Shown here piece after piece: positions 39,979-48,587 of a stretch of 64,000 nt of DNA. The position numbers and the translations under genes were made by a program. The notes under the pieces were generated by a model that did no database searches, was not told the origin of the DNA, and was given only the letters and a program-made list of their open reading frames with translations. Numbering within the stretch: position 1 is the first letter of the stretch; each line of letters starts with the position of its first letter. The DNA lies in NCBI RefSeq assembly GCF_900240995.1, contig NZ_LT965953.1, positions 1,013,303-1,077,302 of the forward strand, given 5' to 3'. Source of the DNA: Bacillus sp. Marseille-P3661. Its GTDB lineage: Bacteria > Bacillota > Bacilli > Bacillales > Bacillaceae_J.

Positions 39979-40944
39979 ATGGACAAATGGCTTGTCGGAG
40001 TCGATTTAGGTGGAACTACAATTAAAATTGCCTTTATTTCAAAAGAAGGTGAGATATTATGTAAGTGGCAAATTGCTACTGATACTACAAATAACGGGGA
40101 TAATATCATTTCTGATATTACAACAGCTATTAATAAAAAATTAGAAGAATTAAAGGTTGAGAAAAATAAACTATTGGGTATTGGAATAGGGGCACCGGCT
40201 TTTTTGGAGATTGAAACTGGCTATGTTTATCAAGCTGTAAATATTGGTTGGGAAAACTTTGATTTAAAAACAAATTTAGAAGGTCATATACAGTTGCCTG
40301 TTGTTGTTGATAATGATGCGAATGTCGCCGCGATTGGTGAAATGTGGAAAGGTGCAGGTGTTGGTGCTAAAAATATTATCTGCATTACTTTAGGAACTGG
40401 TGTCGGTGGAGGTGTTATTACGAATGGTAAGATTGTTCATGGCGCAAACGGAATGGCAGGTGAAATCGGCCATATCAAAGTAATACCTGAGGGTGGGGAG
40501 AATTGTAATTGTGGGGGCTCAGGCTGTCTTGAAACAGTTGCATCCGCAAATGGAATGGTAAAATTAGCGCTGGACTCACTTAGTGTCTATCCACAAAGCT
40601 TATTAAATGAAAAGCTCAAAAAACATGGAGTGATCAATTCTAAAATAATCTTTGAGTCGGCCATGAATGGTGATGAATATGCCAAAAAAGTTATAGATCA
40701 AGCTTGCTATTATCTTGGATTAGCAGTTGCTAATATAGCTAATGTGTTGAATCCGGAAAAAATAATCATTGGTGGTGGAGTGTCAAGTGCTGGAGAACTG
40801 TTGTTAAGTCCCATAAAGAAACACTTTCAAAAATTTGCATTAAAGCGTGTGTTTGAGCGGGCAGATCTATCAGTGGCAACCCTAGGAAATGATGCAGGTG
40901 TGATAGGTGGCGCATGGTTAGTAAAAAATAAACTAATCAAATAA
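39979..40944 (+). CDS. glcK: Glucokinase (ROK family)
   Basis: 321 residues. The ATP-binding loop GVDLGGTTIK is at residues 6-15, the catalytic Asp lies in DNDANVAAIGE, and the ROK zinc motif is CNCGGSGCLETVAS. It phosphorylates glucose at C6, a task needed when glucose enters by non-PTS routes or arises from disaccharides. It follows yqgQ by 85 nt and precedes yqgT, as in B. subtilis. Confidence 0.96.
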   Translation: MDKWLVGVDLGGTTIKIAFISKEGEILCKWQIATDTTNNGDNIISDITTAINKKLEELKVEKNKLLGIGIGAPAFLEIETGYVYQAVNIGWENFDLKTNLEGHIQLPVVVDNDANVAAIGEMWKGAGVGAKNIICITLGTGVGGGVITNGKIVHGANGMAGEIGHIKVIPEGGENCNCGGSGCLETVASANGMVKLALDSLSVYPQSLLNEKLKKHGVINSKIIFESAMNGDEYAKKVIDQACYYLGLAVANIANVLNPEKIIIGGGVSSAGELLLSPIKKHFQKFALKRVFERADLSVATLGNDAGVIGGAWLVKNKLIK

Positions 40945-41001
40945 CCAATATGGCAACCTTCTCATAAATTATTAATAGTAATTGTTGGGAGGTGTTTTGG
41001 A

Positions 41002-42189
41002 ATGAAGTTGAAAGGTCGGGCTGGTGATTCTTTTAAATATTATAGCCAGATTTTTGGTGTTCCACTACCGTTAATTATTGATTCTAATCCACATTTAACA
41101 CCGAGCAGTAATTTTCAGGATGAAGAGATATTCATACCTGGTTATGTTACTGGCCATCATGATATAAAGGAAACTGAGACGATTTGGAGTATAGCGAAAT
41201 CGTATAATATATCCGTGGATGCTATTGAAATAGTAAACGGCTTTGTTGACTTATCACATTCACTAAAGCGGGAGATTGTTATACCTCTAAAACTTGCTAA
41301 ACCAATTGTTCAAGCTCAAAAAAATTATGATTATAAGTCCTTGATTGATGATATTAATCGTTTATGTGAGATTTATCCATTTATGAAGAAAAATGTGGTT
41401 GGGAATTCTACTCTAAATAAAGAGATACATGAACTGATTATTGGTGATGGCAAAAAACTAGTACACATGAATGGCTCATTTCATGCAAATGAGTGGATTA
41501 CGACAGCTATGTTAATGACTTTGTTGAATGACTACTTGTTGTCCTTGACCAATCAAACCACATTAAATGGAATAGAAACAGCAGAACTTTACCAAACGAC
41601 CACTTTATCCGTTGTTCCTATGGTTAATCCCGATGGAGTAGATCTAGTATTAAATGGACCGCCTAATGATCCTTATTATAATCAATATGTGTTAGAGTTA
41701 AATAAAGGTAATCGAGATTTTAGTAATTGGAAAGCTAATATTAGAGGTGTAGATTTAAATAACCAATTTCCGGCATTGTGGGAATTGGAGAAACCCCGTA
41801 AGCCGCAAGCACCTTCACCAAGAGACTACCCTGGAGATAAGCCTTTGTCAGAACCGGAATCAATTGCAATGGCAAATTTAACGCATAAAAGGCAATTTGA
41901 CCGAGTTTTAGCTTTCCATACTCAATGTAAGGAAATTTATTGGGGTTTTGCTCAAAGGGAACCGGAATATGCAGAAACAATTGTTAAGGAGTTTGCTAAA
42001 GTAAGTGGATATCAACCAATACGAAATTTAGATAGTTATGCCGGATATAAGGATTGGTTTATTTATGTATGGGAGAAGCCGGGCTACACAATTGAACTTG
42101 GGGAAGGTGTAAATCCGTTACCAATCAGTCAGTTTCCGGAAATCTATCATGACTGTATCGGAATATTTTTAGCAGGTCTGTATATGTAA
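41002..42189 (+). CDS. yqgT: Gamma-D-glutamyl-diaminopimelate endopeptidase, M14 family with LysM (YqgT)
   Basis: 395 residues. A LysM module lies at about residues 50-95 (ETETIWSIAKSYNISVDAI). The M14 peptidase domain follows: zinc ligands His and Glu in GSFHANEWI, third His in LAFHTQCKEIYWGF, NPDGVDLVL and the catalytic Glu in YTIELGEG. Family members cleave peptidoglycan stem peptides, often from spores. No signal peptide is visible, as for endopeptidase I. GGGAGGTG is the SD. A terminator overlaps the stop codon. Confidence 0.9.
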   Translation: MKLKGRAGDSFKYYSQIFGVPLPLIIDSNPHLTPSSNFQDEEIFIPGYVTGHHDIKETETIWSIAKSYNISVDAIEIVNGFVDLSHSLKREIVIPLKLAKPIVQAQKNYDYKSLIDDINRLCEIYPFMKKNVVGNSTLNKEIHELIIGDGKKLVHMNGSFHANEWITTAMLMTLLNDYLLSLTNQTTLNGIETAELYQTTTLSVVPMVNPDGVDLVLNGPPNDPYYNQYVLELNKGNRDFSNWKANIRGVDLNNQFPALWELEKPRKPQAPSPRDYPGDKPLSEPESIAMANLTHKRQFDRVLAFHTQCKEIYWGFAQREPEYAETIVKEFAKVSGYQPIRNLDSYAGYKDWFIYVWEKPGYTIELGEGVNPLPISQFPEIYHDCIGIFLAGLYM

Positions 42190-42215
42190 GCTGTCAATAT
42201 GACAGCTTTTCTTTT
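42188..42215 (+). terminator. Terminator overlapping the yqgT stop
   Basis: A perfect 9-bp stem (42188-42196 with 42200-42208) with a 3-nt loop and a T-rich tail. Confidence 0.85.
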
Positions 42216-42394
42216 TCAATTCAACTTACATAGTAAAAATAGTTGTGTTAAATTTAATTTAACAAGGTATTATAACTAATTTTGTTAAAGCAGATTTGTA
42301 GTTCTGTATGTGTGCGTGTTTCTCTAATTTTGCATATTGTATTCTTGATAGCCACCATTCATAATCAAAGTAAGACCATTCTTGAGGTGAAATA

Positions 42395-43513
42395 ATGAAA
42401 AAGGCTCTAATTATAGTTGTATGTATTTTCATCGTTGGTTGTACATCACCCCGTGAAGTGGTTAACGAAGCCCCCCCCTCAAAGGTAAAACTTGTTAAGA
42501 AAAACAGTATATCCAAGCACTTTATTGAAGAAGGCTCCATTAAAGGTATTTCAATGAATAAAGGGGAGTTTTATGGAGTTAACGAATGGTATAATAACCA
42601 TACGATCATCTATTCGGTTGGAGATAATGGAATTACATCTTTATATCTACACAATATTCATACAGGTCAAAAGGATCTGTTTTATCAAACAGAAAATTTT
42701 TTAATTAGTATAAAAGCAAATAATGACAATAGTCGATTTGCCGTACACACGGTTGAGAATAGTGGAAAAGCAAACTTAACAATACTAGATAGTTTAGGGA
42801 ATATTGTATATTCATGGTCAGAGCTTGTAGATGAAATTCAATATAGATGGAATCCGTATAAATCAGACGAAGTTATCCTAACCACCTTTTTACCTTTTTT
42901 ACAATTTGAAGTAATTGCAATTGATATTAATAATGGTGAAAGCAGACAAATTCCTGTTAAGAATCCATTTGTCCAATGGATTAATGAAAGTAAAATAGGC
43001 TATCTAAATTGGAATCAAAATGAGCCGAGTATTTACGCACCACTTTATATTGTAGACCTTAATACATCAGTTGAACAAATATGGATTGAGAAATGTATTA
43101 TGTTTTTTTCACTTTATAATACAGTTGTTACAATTTCAGTAGACGAAGATAAATTAGATCACTCCTTATATTCTTTTTATGATGGAGAAACAGGGAATAA
43201 AATAAAAGATATATATATCCCTATTTTGAATACCTTTTCAGAGGCTTGGTGGATACCAAGCTATGACTTCGATAGAAATCGAAAACTGTTTTACTATCTG
43301 GAACCAAAATATGCAGCAGATATAAGTGAATATAATGAAGGTTATCAGTTAAAGACTATCTCCATACATGAAGATAAAACAGAGGTACTAACTACAGTTG
43401 AAAATAATGTACCAATTAAGCTATCACCAGATGGTAGTTATTTATTAATGGGACAACAGCTTGAACAAATTATTCAACTCTCTAGTAAACAAGTCTTAAA
43501 TTTATTAGAGTAA
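42395..43513 (+). CDS. yqgU: YqgU-like lipoprotein, predicted beta-propeller
   Basis: 372 residues with a short signal peptide ending IVGC (lipid anchor near residue 16). The rest has recurring W/Y/D blade-like units (STLYLH-type strands, NPYKSDEVILTTF, LSPDGSYLLMG) suggesting a propeller. Position after yqgT matches B. subtilis yqgU. No function is established. TTGAGGTGA is the SD. Confidence 0.75.
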   Translation: MKKALIIVVCIFIVGCTSPREVVNEAPPSKVKLVKKNSISKHFIEEGSIKGISMNKGEFYGVNEWYNNHTIIYSVGDNGITSLYLHNIHTGQKDLFYQTENFLISIKANNDNSRFAVHTVENSGKANLTILDSLGNIVYSWSELVDEIQYRWNPYKSDEVILTTFLPFLQFEVIAIDINNGESRQIPVKNPFVQWINESKIGYLNWNQNEPSIYAPLYIVDLNTSVEQIWIEKCIMFFSLYNTVVTISVDEDKLDHSLYSFYDGETGNKIKDIYIPILNTFSEAWWIPSYDFDRNRKLFYYLEPKYAADISEYNEGYQLKTISIHEDKTEVLTTVENNVPIKLSPDGSYLLMGQQLEQIIQLSSKQVLNLLE

Positions 43514-43613
43514 TAAAGACTTCATAATGAGTGGTTACCCGGTTAAGGTCTGTAGCTATCATTAGATTAGAAGATAACGTCGTACAATAACTTGATAAAA
43601 CCAAATAAACTTA

Positions 43614-43652
43614 AAAAAGGCATTGTAGTTTCTAAAGCTACAATGCCTTTTT
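43614..43652. terminator. Bidirectional terminator between yqgU and yqgW
   Basis: A perfect 15-bp stem (43614-43628 with 43638-43652) with A-rich and T-rich ends between convergent genes. Confidence 0.9.
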
Positions 43653-43694
43653 GGAAATAATATAAATTTGGAGCTGGTAAAATTGCACTTTTTA

Positions 43695-43880
43695 TTAATG
43701 ACCAGCAGGAATTCCATGTCCGCCTAGCACGCCGATTATAGTCATTACTGTAAACCAGCCGAATACAAGTACAGAAGCTGCCGACATAGCAGTAGCTAGG
43801 AAATTCTTGTTTTTCAAAGAGCGTAAAGTACCAGCTATACATAGCAGTGTAACTAATGCAAAAGTTATTATAACACCCAC
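43695..43880 (-). CDS. yqgW: YqgW (DUF2759 family) small membrane protein
   Basis: 61 residues with two hydrophobic helices (about 2-20 and 29-52) and the C-terminal GGHGIPAGH. The fold and size match DUF2759, of unknown function. The minus-strand SD AAGGGGG precedes the ATG. It lies next to yqgX as in B. subtilis. Confidence 0.82.
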   Translation of the reverse strand: MGVIITFALVTLLCIAGTLRSLKNKNFLATAMSAASVLVFGWFTVMTIIGVLGGHGIPAGH

Positions 43881-44124
43881 AATTCTACCCCCTTACAAAA
43901 TAATAGTCATAATATGCCCAATTTCTTAGCGAATAATTGTGCATTCTTATTATGTAATTAAGATATTAATACATCTGTAGATTATTTTAATCGTTTTCTA
44001 TTGTTTTGTCGAGGGCAAAAATAAGGCGGTTGTGTTAATATTCTTCTAGGTAGTGGATCTTTATAGGAAATCCTATCCAAATAGTGTAAAATATAATGGA
44101 ATAGAGTAAATGGAGGTTAGTATC

Positions 44125-44766
44125 GTGAAAATCAATTGGAGACAAATGCCATTGGGGGCTCTTCAAACAAATGCGTATATTATTGAAAATGAAAATAAGG
44201 AATGTATTATTATAGATCCTGGTAGTGAAGCAAAACGTTTTATTAGAAAAATTGAAGAAAAAGAATTAAATCCATTAGCGGTTCTATTAACACATGCCCA
44301 TTTTGATCATATAGGAGCAGTAGACGATGTAAGAGATAAATGGAATATCCCAGTTTACATACATGAAAAAGAACAAGATTGGTTAACAGAGCCATCTTTA
44401 AATGGTTCGAAACACTTTGGACTTAAAGAGGTAATAAAAGCTCGCTCAGCTGATCATCTAATAGTAAAGGAAGAGACATTAGTGCTTGGAACTTTTAGTT
44501 TTAAGGTATTTGAAACACCTGGACACTCTCCTGGAAGTGTGAGTTATTATTTAGAGAATGAATCGGTCGTTTTTTCGGGTGATGCATTGTTTGCTAGAAG
44601 TATAGGTAGAACTGATTTACGTGGTGGCTCGCATAAACAATTAATCGAAAGCATCCATACAAGGTTACTAGTATTGCCTGAAGAAACAATAGTAGCACCT
44701 GGTCATGGTCCAACTTCAACGATTGGAATTGAAATGAATGAAAATCCTTTTTTAAACGGATTTTAA
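44125..44766 (+). CDS. yqgX: YqgX, metallo-beta-lactamase-fold hydrolase (glyoxalase II-like)
   Basis: 213 residues from GTG 44125, 8 nt after GGAGG; the ATG at 44110 overlaps the SD. Metal motifs are THAHFDHIGAVD, PGHSPGSVSY, SGDALFARSIGRTD and APGHGPTS. The compact form without the C-terminal helical domain fits bacillary YqgX rather than classical GloB. Glyoxalase II activity is plausible but not shown. A strong terminator follows. Confidence 0.9.
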   Translation: MKINWRQMPLGALQTNAYIIENENKECIIIDPGSEAKRFIRKIEEKELNPLAVLLTHAHFDHIGAVDDVRDKWNIPVYIHEKEQDWLTEPSLNGSKHFGLKEVIKARSADHLIVKEETLVLGTFSFKVFETPGHSPGSVSYYLENESVVFSGDALFARSIGRTDLRGGSHKQLIESIHTRLLVLPEETIVAPGHGPTSTIGIEMNENPFLNGF

Positions 44767-44775
44767 AAATAAAAG

Positions 44776-44806
44776 AAAAAAACCCTTTCAGCGAAAGGGT
44801 TTTTTT
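44776..44806 (+). terminator. Terminator after yqgX
   Basis: A perfect 14-bp stem (44776-44789 with 44793-44806), 3-nt loop. Confidence 0.93.
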
Positions 44807-44876
44807 GGGGGTATGTTTTAAATTGTTCAAATGGGATGGGAATTATTAAAAGCTACAAGTAAACTATATTATAAAT

Positions 44877-44900
44877 TAAACACTATGTCAATAGTGTTTA
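44877..44900. other. Perfect 10-bp inverted repeat before the methyltransferase gene
   Basis: 44877-44886 pairs with 44891-44900 around a GTCA centre. No T run follows, so it is not a terminator. It lies 20 bases before the TTG start and could be an operator or leader hairpin. Confidence 0.5.
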
Positions 44901-44920
44901 TTGAAAAGGGATGGATAATA

Positions 44921-46048
44921 TTGAAAGAAATGATAGTGAAGCTAATACGAGAATCACCAAACTTTAGCATAAGCTATGCACAATATATGGAAATGGCTTT
45001 ATATCACCCAGTGAATGGTTATTATATGAAAGATCGAGCGAAAATCGGTAAAAGTGGTGACTTTTATACAACTAGTAATGTACATGCTGTGTTTGGTAAA
45101 CTATTATGTCGTGTTTTTGCTCAATTAGTGGAGAAAAACTATTTGCCACCGGTTATTTGTGAAATCGGAGCAGGTACTGGTAAGCTGGCAAATTCAATTA
45201 TAGAAGAATGGAAAAATAATTTCCCAGATAGTTTTAATGAAATGGAGTATCTAATTGTTGAATCGAGTCCGTACCACTTAGCTCAACAAAAGGAACAAAT
45301 TAAATGTATCAATAAAGTTCAACAATATGAAACAATCTCAGCGCTTATTGATCAAAGAAGTAAGTTAACAGGGATTATGTTTTCAAACGAATTATTTGAT
45401 GCATTTCCTGTACATGTTGTTCAACAAGTTCAAGGAGAGATTAATGAGGTTCGAATTAGTTTGGATAGTCAACAAAATTTAATCGAAGTGTTCGAAGTGT
45501 GTTCCAATGATGAAATACTAAATTGGTTAAAACAAAGCGGATTACAAATACCGGAAGGGCATCGAATCGAAATACCTTTGGCGATGACAAAGTGGATTTA
45601 TGAGACAAAACATTGGTTTGATAAAGGTATTATGTTTACCATTGATTATGGATACACAAATGATGAAGTTGTTAAAGGATATCATTCTGAAGGCAGTTTA
45701 AGGGGCTATTTTCAACATCAGCTGATAAAAAATCCCCTTCTCCATTCTGGAGAGATGGATCTAACGACACATGTACACTTGGACGCGATAATAAAAATTG
45801 GAGAAAAAGTCGGGTTAGAATATGTTAAAATGTTAAAGCAAAATCAATTTCTATATCGTGCTGGAATTATGCAATATCTTCAAGATACATATGACCCAAA
45901 TCCATTTTCAGAAATCAGTAAACAAAATCGTGCGATTCGTACACTATTGTCCGATACTGATATAAGTTCAAGTTTCACAGTGATTATTCAGCAAAAGAAG
46001 CTAGATTTATCAATAACGGATATTCTAACTTATGATGCTTTCAATTAA
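44921..46048 (+). CDS. SAM-dependent methyltransferase, MidA/NDUFAF7-like family
   Basis: 375 residues from TTG 44921 (AAAAGGG about 10 nt upstream); longer in-frame starts exist but lack homologous sequence. Features: YMEMALYHPVNGYYM, SGDFYTTSNVHAVFG, the SAM loop ICEIGAGTGKLANSI, SNELFDAFPVH and FTIDYGYT, all of the PF02636 family. Mitochondrial NDUFAF7 methylates a complex I arginine; bacterial substrates are unknown. Confidence 0.87.
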   Translation: MKEMIVKLIRESPNFSISYAQYMEMALYHPVNGYYMKDRAKIGKSGDFYTTSNVHAVFGKLLCRVFAQLVEKNYLPPVICEIGAGTGKLANSIIEEWKNNFPDSFNEMEYLIVESSPYHLAQQKEQIKCINKVQQYETISALIDQRSKLTGIMFSNELFDAFPVHVVQQVQGEINEVRISLDSQQNLIEVFEVCSNDEILNWLKQSGLQIPEGHRIEIPLAMTKWIYETKHWFDKGIMFTIDYGYTNDEVVKGYHSEGSLRGYFQHQLIKNPLLHSGEMDLTTHVHLDAIIKIGEKVGLEYVKMLKQNQFLYRAGIMQYLQDTYDPNPFSEISKQNRAIRTLLSDTDISSSFTVIIQQKKLDLSITDILTYDAFN

Positions 46049-46072
46049 TCGCTATATATAGTAAATAAAAAA

Positions 46073-46103
46073 AAGACGGTGCAACTTAAAATTGCATCGT
46101 CTT
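46073..46103. terminator. Bidirectional terminator between the methyltransferase gene and yqgY
   Basis: A 12-bp stem (46073-46084 with 46092-46103, one wobble) between convergent genes. Confidence 0.82.
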
Positions 46104-46157
46104 CTTTCATGCTAATAGGTTAAATTACGGCCTATATATGTAACCATACTTTTTAGA

Positions 46158-46403
46158 TTAATGACCGCCTGATCCTAATGGCATCATAAACGTAGTCCAG
46201 TATGTGAAGCCGATGAAGAAAAGTGTTAAAAAGGCTCCAAATATATAGACATACATACGCTCAGATAATTTTAAGAATCCTACGGCTAAAAGAAATCCTG
46301 TGATCCCTAAAAATAAGAGAGATGTAGTGGGCATATGCCCTAAGTAGAACATAATACTGAATATGGCAGTCCAAAACGCCATAACGCGATACATGTTACC
46401 CAT
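46158..46403 (-). CDS. yqgY: YqgY (DUF2626 family) small membrane protein
   Basis: 81 residues with three hydrophobic helices (about 5-22, 27-43, 50-72) and a Gly-rich end GSGGH. It matches DUF2626, unknown in function. GGAGGGG on the minus strand precedes the ATG. Confidence 0.83.
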   Translation of the reverse strand: MGNMYRVMAFWTAIFSIMFYLGHMPTTSLLFLGITGFLLAVGFLKLSERMYVYIFGAFLTLFFIGFTYWTTFMMPLGSGGH

Positions 46404-46561
46404 TATGTATCCCCTCCTTTACATCAACATACCAATCAAAAGGCGAGTAAATAATTACTCTACCTATTATAATGGACAAATTGGGTGGTGTAAATGACTG
46501 AAGAAAGTTATTTTGTCAAAACCAATCAGATCAATTACCAATTTGTCCAAGTTATTATTTA

Positions 46562-47260
46562 CTATTTCTCATCAATTAAAGCTAAATAGTTACAAGAGCT
46601 ACAGCCTTTTAACATATTCTCTTCTTCAATCAATTCCACGTTATCAAATAATGTGTCGAACATACCGTTTATAAAAACAAAGTGCATTTTACATACTGTG
46701 CCTTCATCTTTAACAGCAATTTCCTTAAAAGGACAGTTGAATATTTTGAAGTAAATTTTTGTTTGATCAGAATTATGATCAAAGTCAGGGTAAAATCCTA
46801 ACAAGCCAGCTGCGTCCTTTAGAAGATTAAATTTGTCATCAAAAGTTAGCGGATTATCATTGTTTCTCTTAAGTTCCTTTTCAATTATTTCTTTTCCAAA
46901 TTTCTTTCCAGTTTCCATTAATGCTTGTTCACCGATGTCTCCAAGGGACATAAGGGTTTCAATTGCTATTTTTGATAGTAACTGGTAATCACGGAAAGGA
47001 AAGTTAAGCTGGATTACATCGTCTGATAAACGATATAATCTACTAGGTCTTCCACCTTTACCTGTTTTTTTAGTTTCAGATATCAACATGTTTACATCTT
47101 CCAGTTTCGTAAGATGTAATCTTGCAACATTCGGGTGAATGTTAAATGAATCTGCAATATCTTGTACGGTTACTTCACTATGGTATTTAGTGATATATTG
47201 ATAAATTGAGAACCTTGTAGGATCTGATAATACGTTTGTTATTTTTAAGGTTTGTTCCAA
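46562..47260 (-). CDS. ArsR-type winged-helix regulator, SufR-like (COG2345)
   Basis: 232 residues. Winged helix-turn-helix at residues ~10-75 (DPTRFSIYQYI, VTVQDIADSFNIHPNVARLHL, then a GKGGRPSRLYRL wing). The C-terminal half carries NCPFKEIA, TVCKMHF and GCSSC, a C-x13-C ... C-x2-C set like the Fe-S-ligating cysteines of SufR. That suggests Fe-S or redox sensing. It is divergent from comGA, with a 13-bp tandem repeat in its promoter. Regulon unknown. Confidence 0.82.
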   Translation of the reverse strand: MEQTLKITNVLSDPTRFSIYQYITKYHSEVTVQDIADSFNIHPNVARLHLTKLEDVNMLISETKKTGKGGRPSRLYRLSDDVIQLNFPFRDYQLLSKIAIETLMSLGDIGEQALMETGKKFGKEIIEKELKRNNDNPLTFDDKFNLLKDAAGLLGFYPDFDHNSDQTKIYFKIFNCPFKEIAVKDEGTVCKMHFVFINGMFDTLFDNVELIEEENMLKGCSSCNYLALIDEK

Positions 47261-47309
47261 CCAAATTCACCCCTAGCCTAATAGTACTACAACCATTATA
47301 GTATAGTTT

Positions 47310-47335
47310 ATTGTACATTGGAATTGTACATTGGA
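47310..47335. repeat. Two perfect tandem 13-bp repeats
   Basis: ATTGTACATTGGA occurs twice head-to-tail, each with a TGTACA palindrome. It overlaps the probable -35 region of the minus-strand regulator (its -10 TATAAT complement lies at 47295-47300) and sits upstream of comGA. It may be an operator. Confidence 0.6.
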
Positions 47336-47522
47336 ATGATTTCTATAGTAGAAACTAAATTGTCCTAATTTGGTCACATTTAAAATATGAAAAGGAAAAA
47401 ATCAGGTTTGTACTGTGTTATATGAATTATATTTAATTAAAAATAAAAAAATAGACGAAGAAAGAAGGTGTTTGTCGATTGGTGCAGAATATATAAATCA
47501 ACAAAAGAAGGAAGGTGATACA

Positions 47523-48587
47523 TTGGGTGTTATAGAGACTCGCGCAGATACGTTGCTTAAAGTTGCCACGTCATTTAAGGCTTCTGATGTACATGTTGTG
47601 CCACGACAAAACGATGCATTGATTCAGTTTAGAATTCAACACAAGCTACTACCAGTAGAGACATTATCCAAAAATGTTTGTGAAAAACTCATTTCCCACT
47701 TCAAATTTCTAGCAGGGATGGACATCGGAGAAAAACGAAGGCCGCAAAATGGTTCGATTCAGTTAACTGTTGGTCAAAACCCTGTAAGTTTACGTCTTTC
47801 AACACTGCCCACTATTTTCCAGGAAAGTTTGGTTATCCGAATTTTGCCCCAAAATGAGAAAACTTCTTTATCTACATTGTCTTTATTTCCGCAAGCTATT
47901 CAAAAACTATTCTCTTTAACATTAAATTCAACTGGTTTGATAATCTTAACAGGTCCAACAGGTTCTGGAAAGACAACTACGCTTTATTCACTTTTACATG
48001 CTGCTCAACAAACATTGGACTGTAATATTATTACATTAGAAGACCCTATTGAAAAACAAATTGATACTGGATGTATCCAAGTACAAGTCAATGAAAAAGC
48101 CGGGATTACATATGCAGTCGGACTTAAAGCCATTTTAAGACATGATCCTGACATTATCATGGTAGGAGAAATCCGGGATGAAGAAACAGCAAAGGCAGCT
48201 ATTAGGGCCGGTTTAACTGGACATCTTGTTCTATCAACTATGCATACAAAGGATGCGAGAGGAGCTATATATCGTTTGATGGACCTTGGCATACCAATCA
48301 AGGATATCGAACAAACACTGGTTTGTGCTACTGCACAACGACTTGTAAATTTAAAGTGTCCGTACTGTAAAGATGGGTGTTCCCCATATTGTTTGCAATT
48401 AAGGAAAGTTAATCGGTTAAGTATATATGAGATGTTATATGGCAGTAATTTACATGGGGTTATAAAAGAAGCAAAAGGTGAAAAAGCAATCTATAACTAT
48501 CGCACACTCCTTGATTTAAAAAAGAAAGGAATTGCGCTTGGCTATTTATCTGATGAATGTATAGGAGAACACTATGTGGAAGAGTAA
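47523..48587 (+). CDS. comGA: Competence ATPase ComGA (type IV pilus / T2SS traffic ATPase)
   Basis: 354 residues from TTG 47523 after GAAGGAAGGTG; the longer frame from 47415 has no homology at its N-terminus. Walker A GPTGSGKTTT, the Asp box LEDPIE, Walker B IIMVGEIRDEETA, the His box GHLVLSTMHT and a CPYC zinc pair near the C-terminus are present. It powers assembly of the ComGC pseudopilus for DNA uptake. It overlaps comGB by 14 nt. Confidence 0.95.
   Translation: MGVIETRADTLLKVATSFKASDVHVVPRQNDALIQFRIQHKLLPVETLSKNVCEKLISHFKFLAGMDIGEKRRPQNGSIQLTVGQNPVSLRLSTLPTIFQESLVIRILPQNEKTSLSTLSLFPQAIQKLFSLTLNSTGLIILTGPTGSGKTTTLYSLLHAAQQTLDCNIITLEDPIEKQIDTGCIQVQVNEKAGITYAVGLKAILRHDPDIIMVGEIRDEETAKAAIRAGLTGHLVLSTMHTKDARGAIYRLMDLGIPIKDIEQTLVCATAQRLVNLKCPYCKDGCSPYCLQLRKVNRLSIYEMLYGSNLHGVIKEAKGEKAIYNYRTLLDLKKKGIALGYLSDECIGEHYVEE

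Noticed and set aside
43567-43842. 91-codon frame on the minus strand over yqgW
   Set aside because: It overlaps the conserved DUF2759 gene in another frame, has no SD and runs through a terminator hairpin.
47261-47522. ComK box upstream of comGA
   Set aside because: I could not find two AAAA-N5-TTTT motifs with correct spacing in the A+T-rich region.
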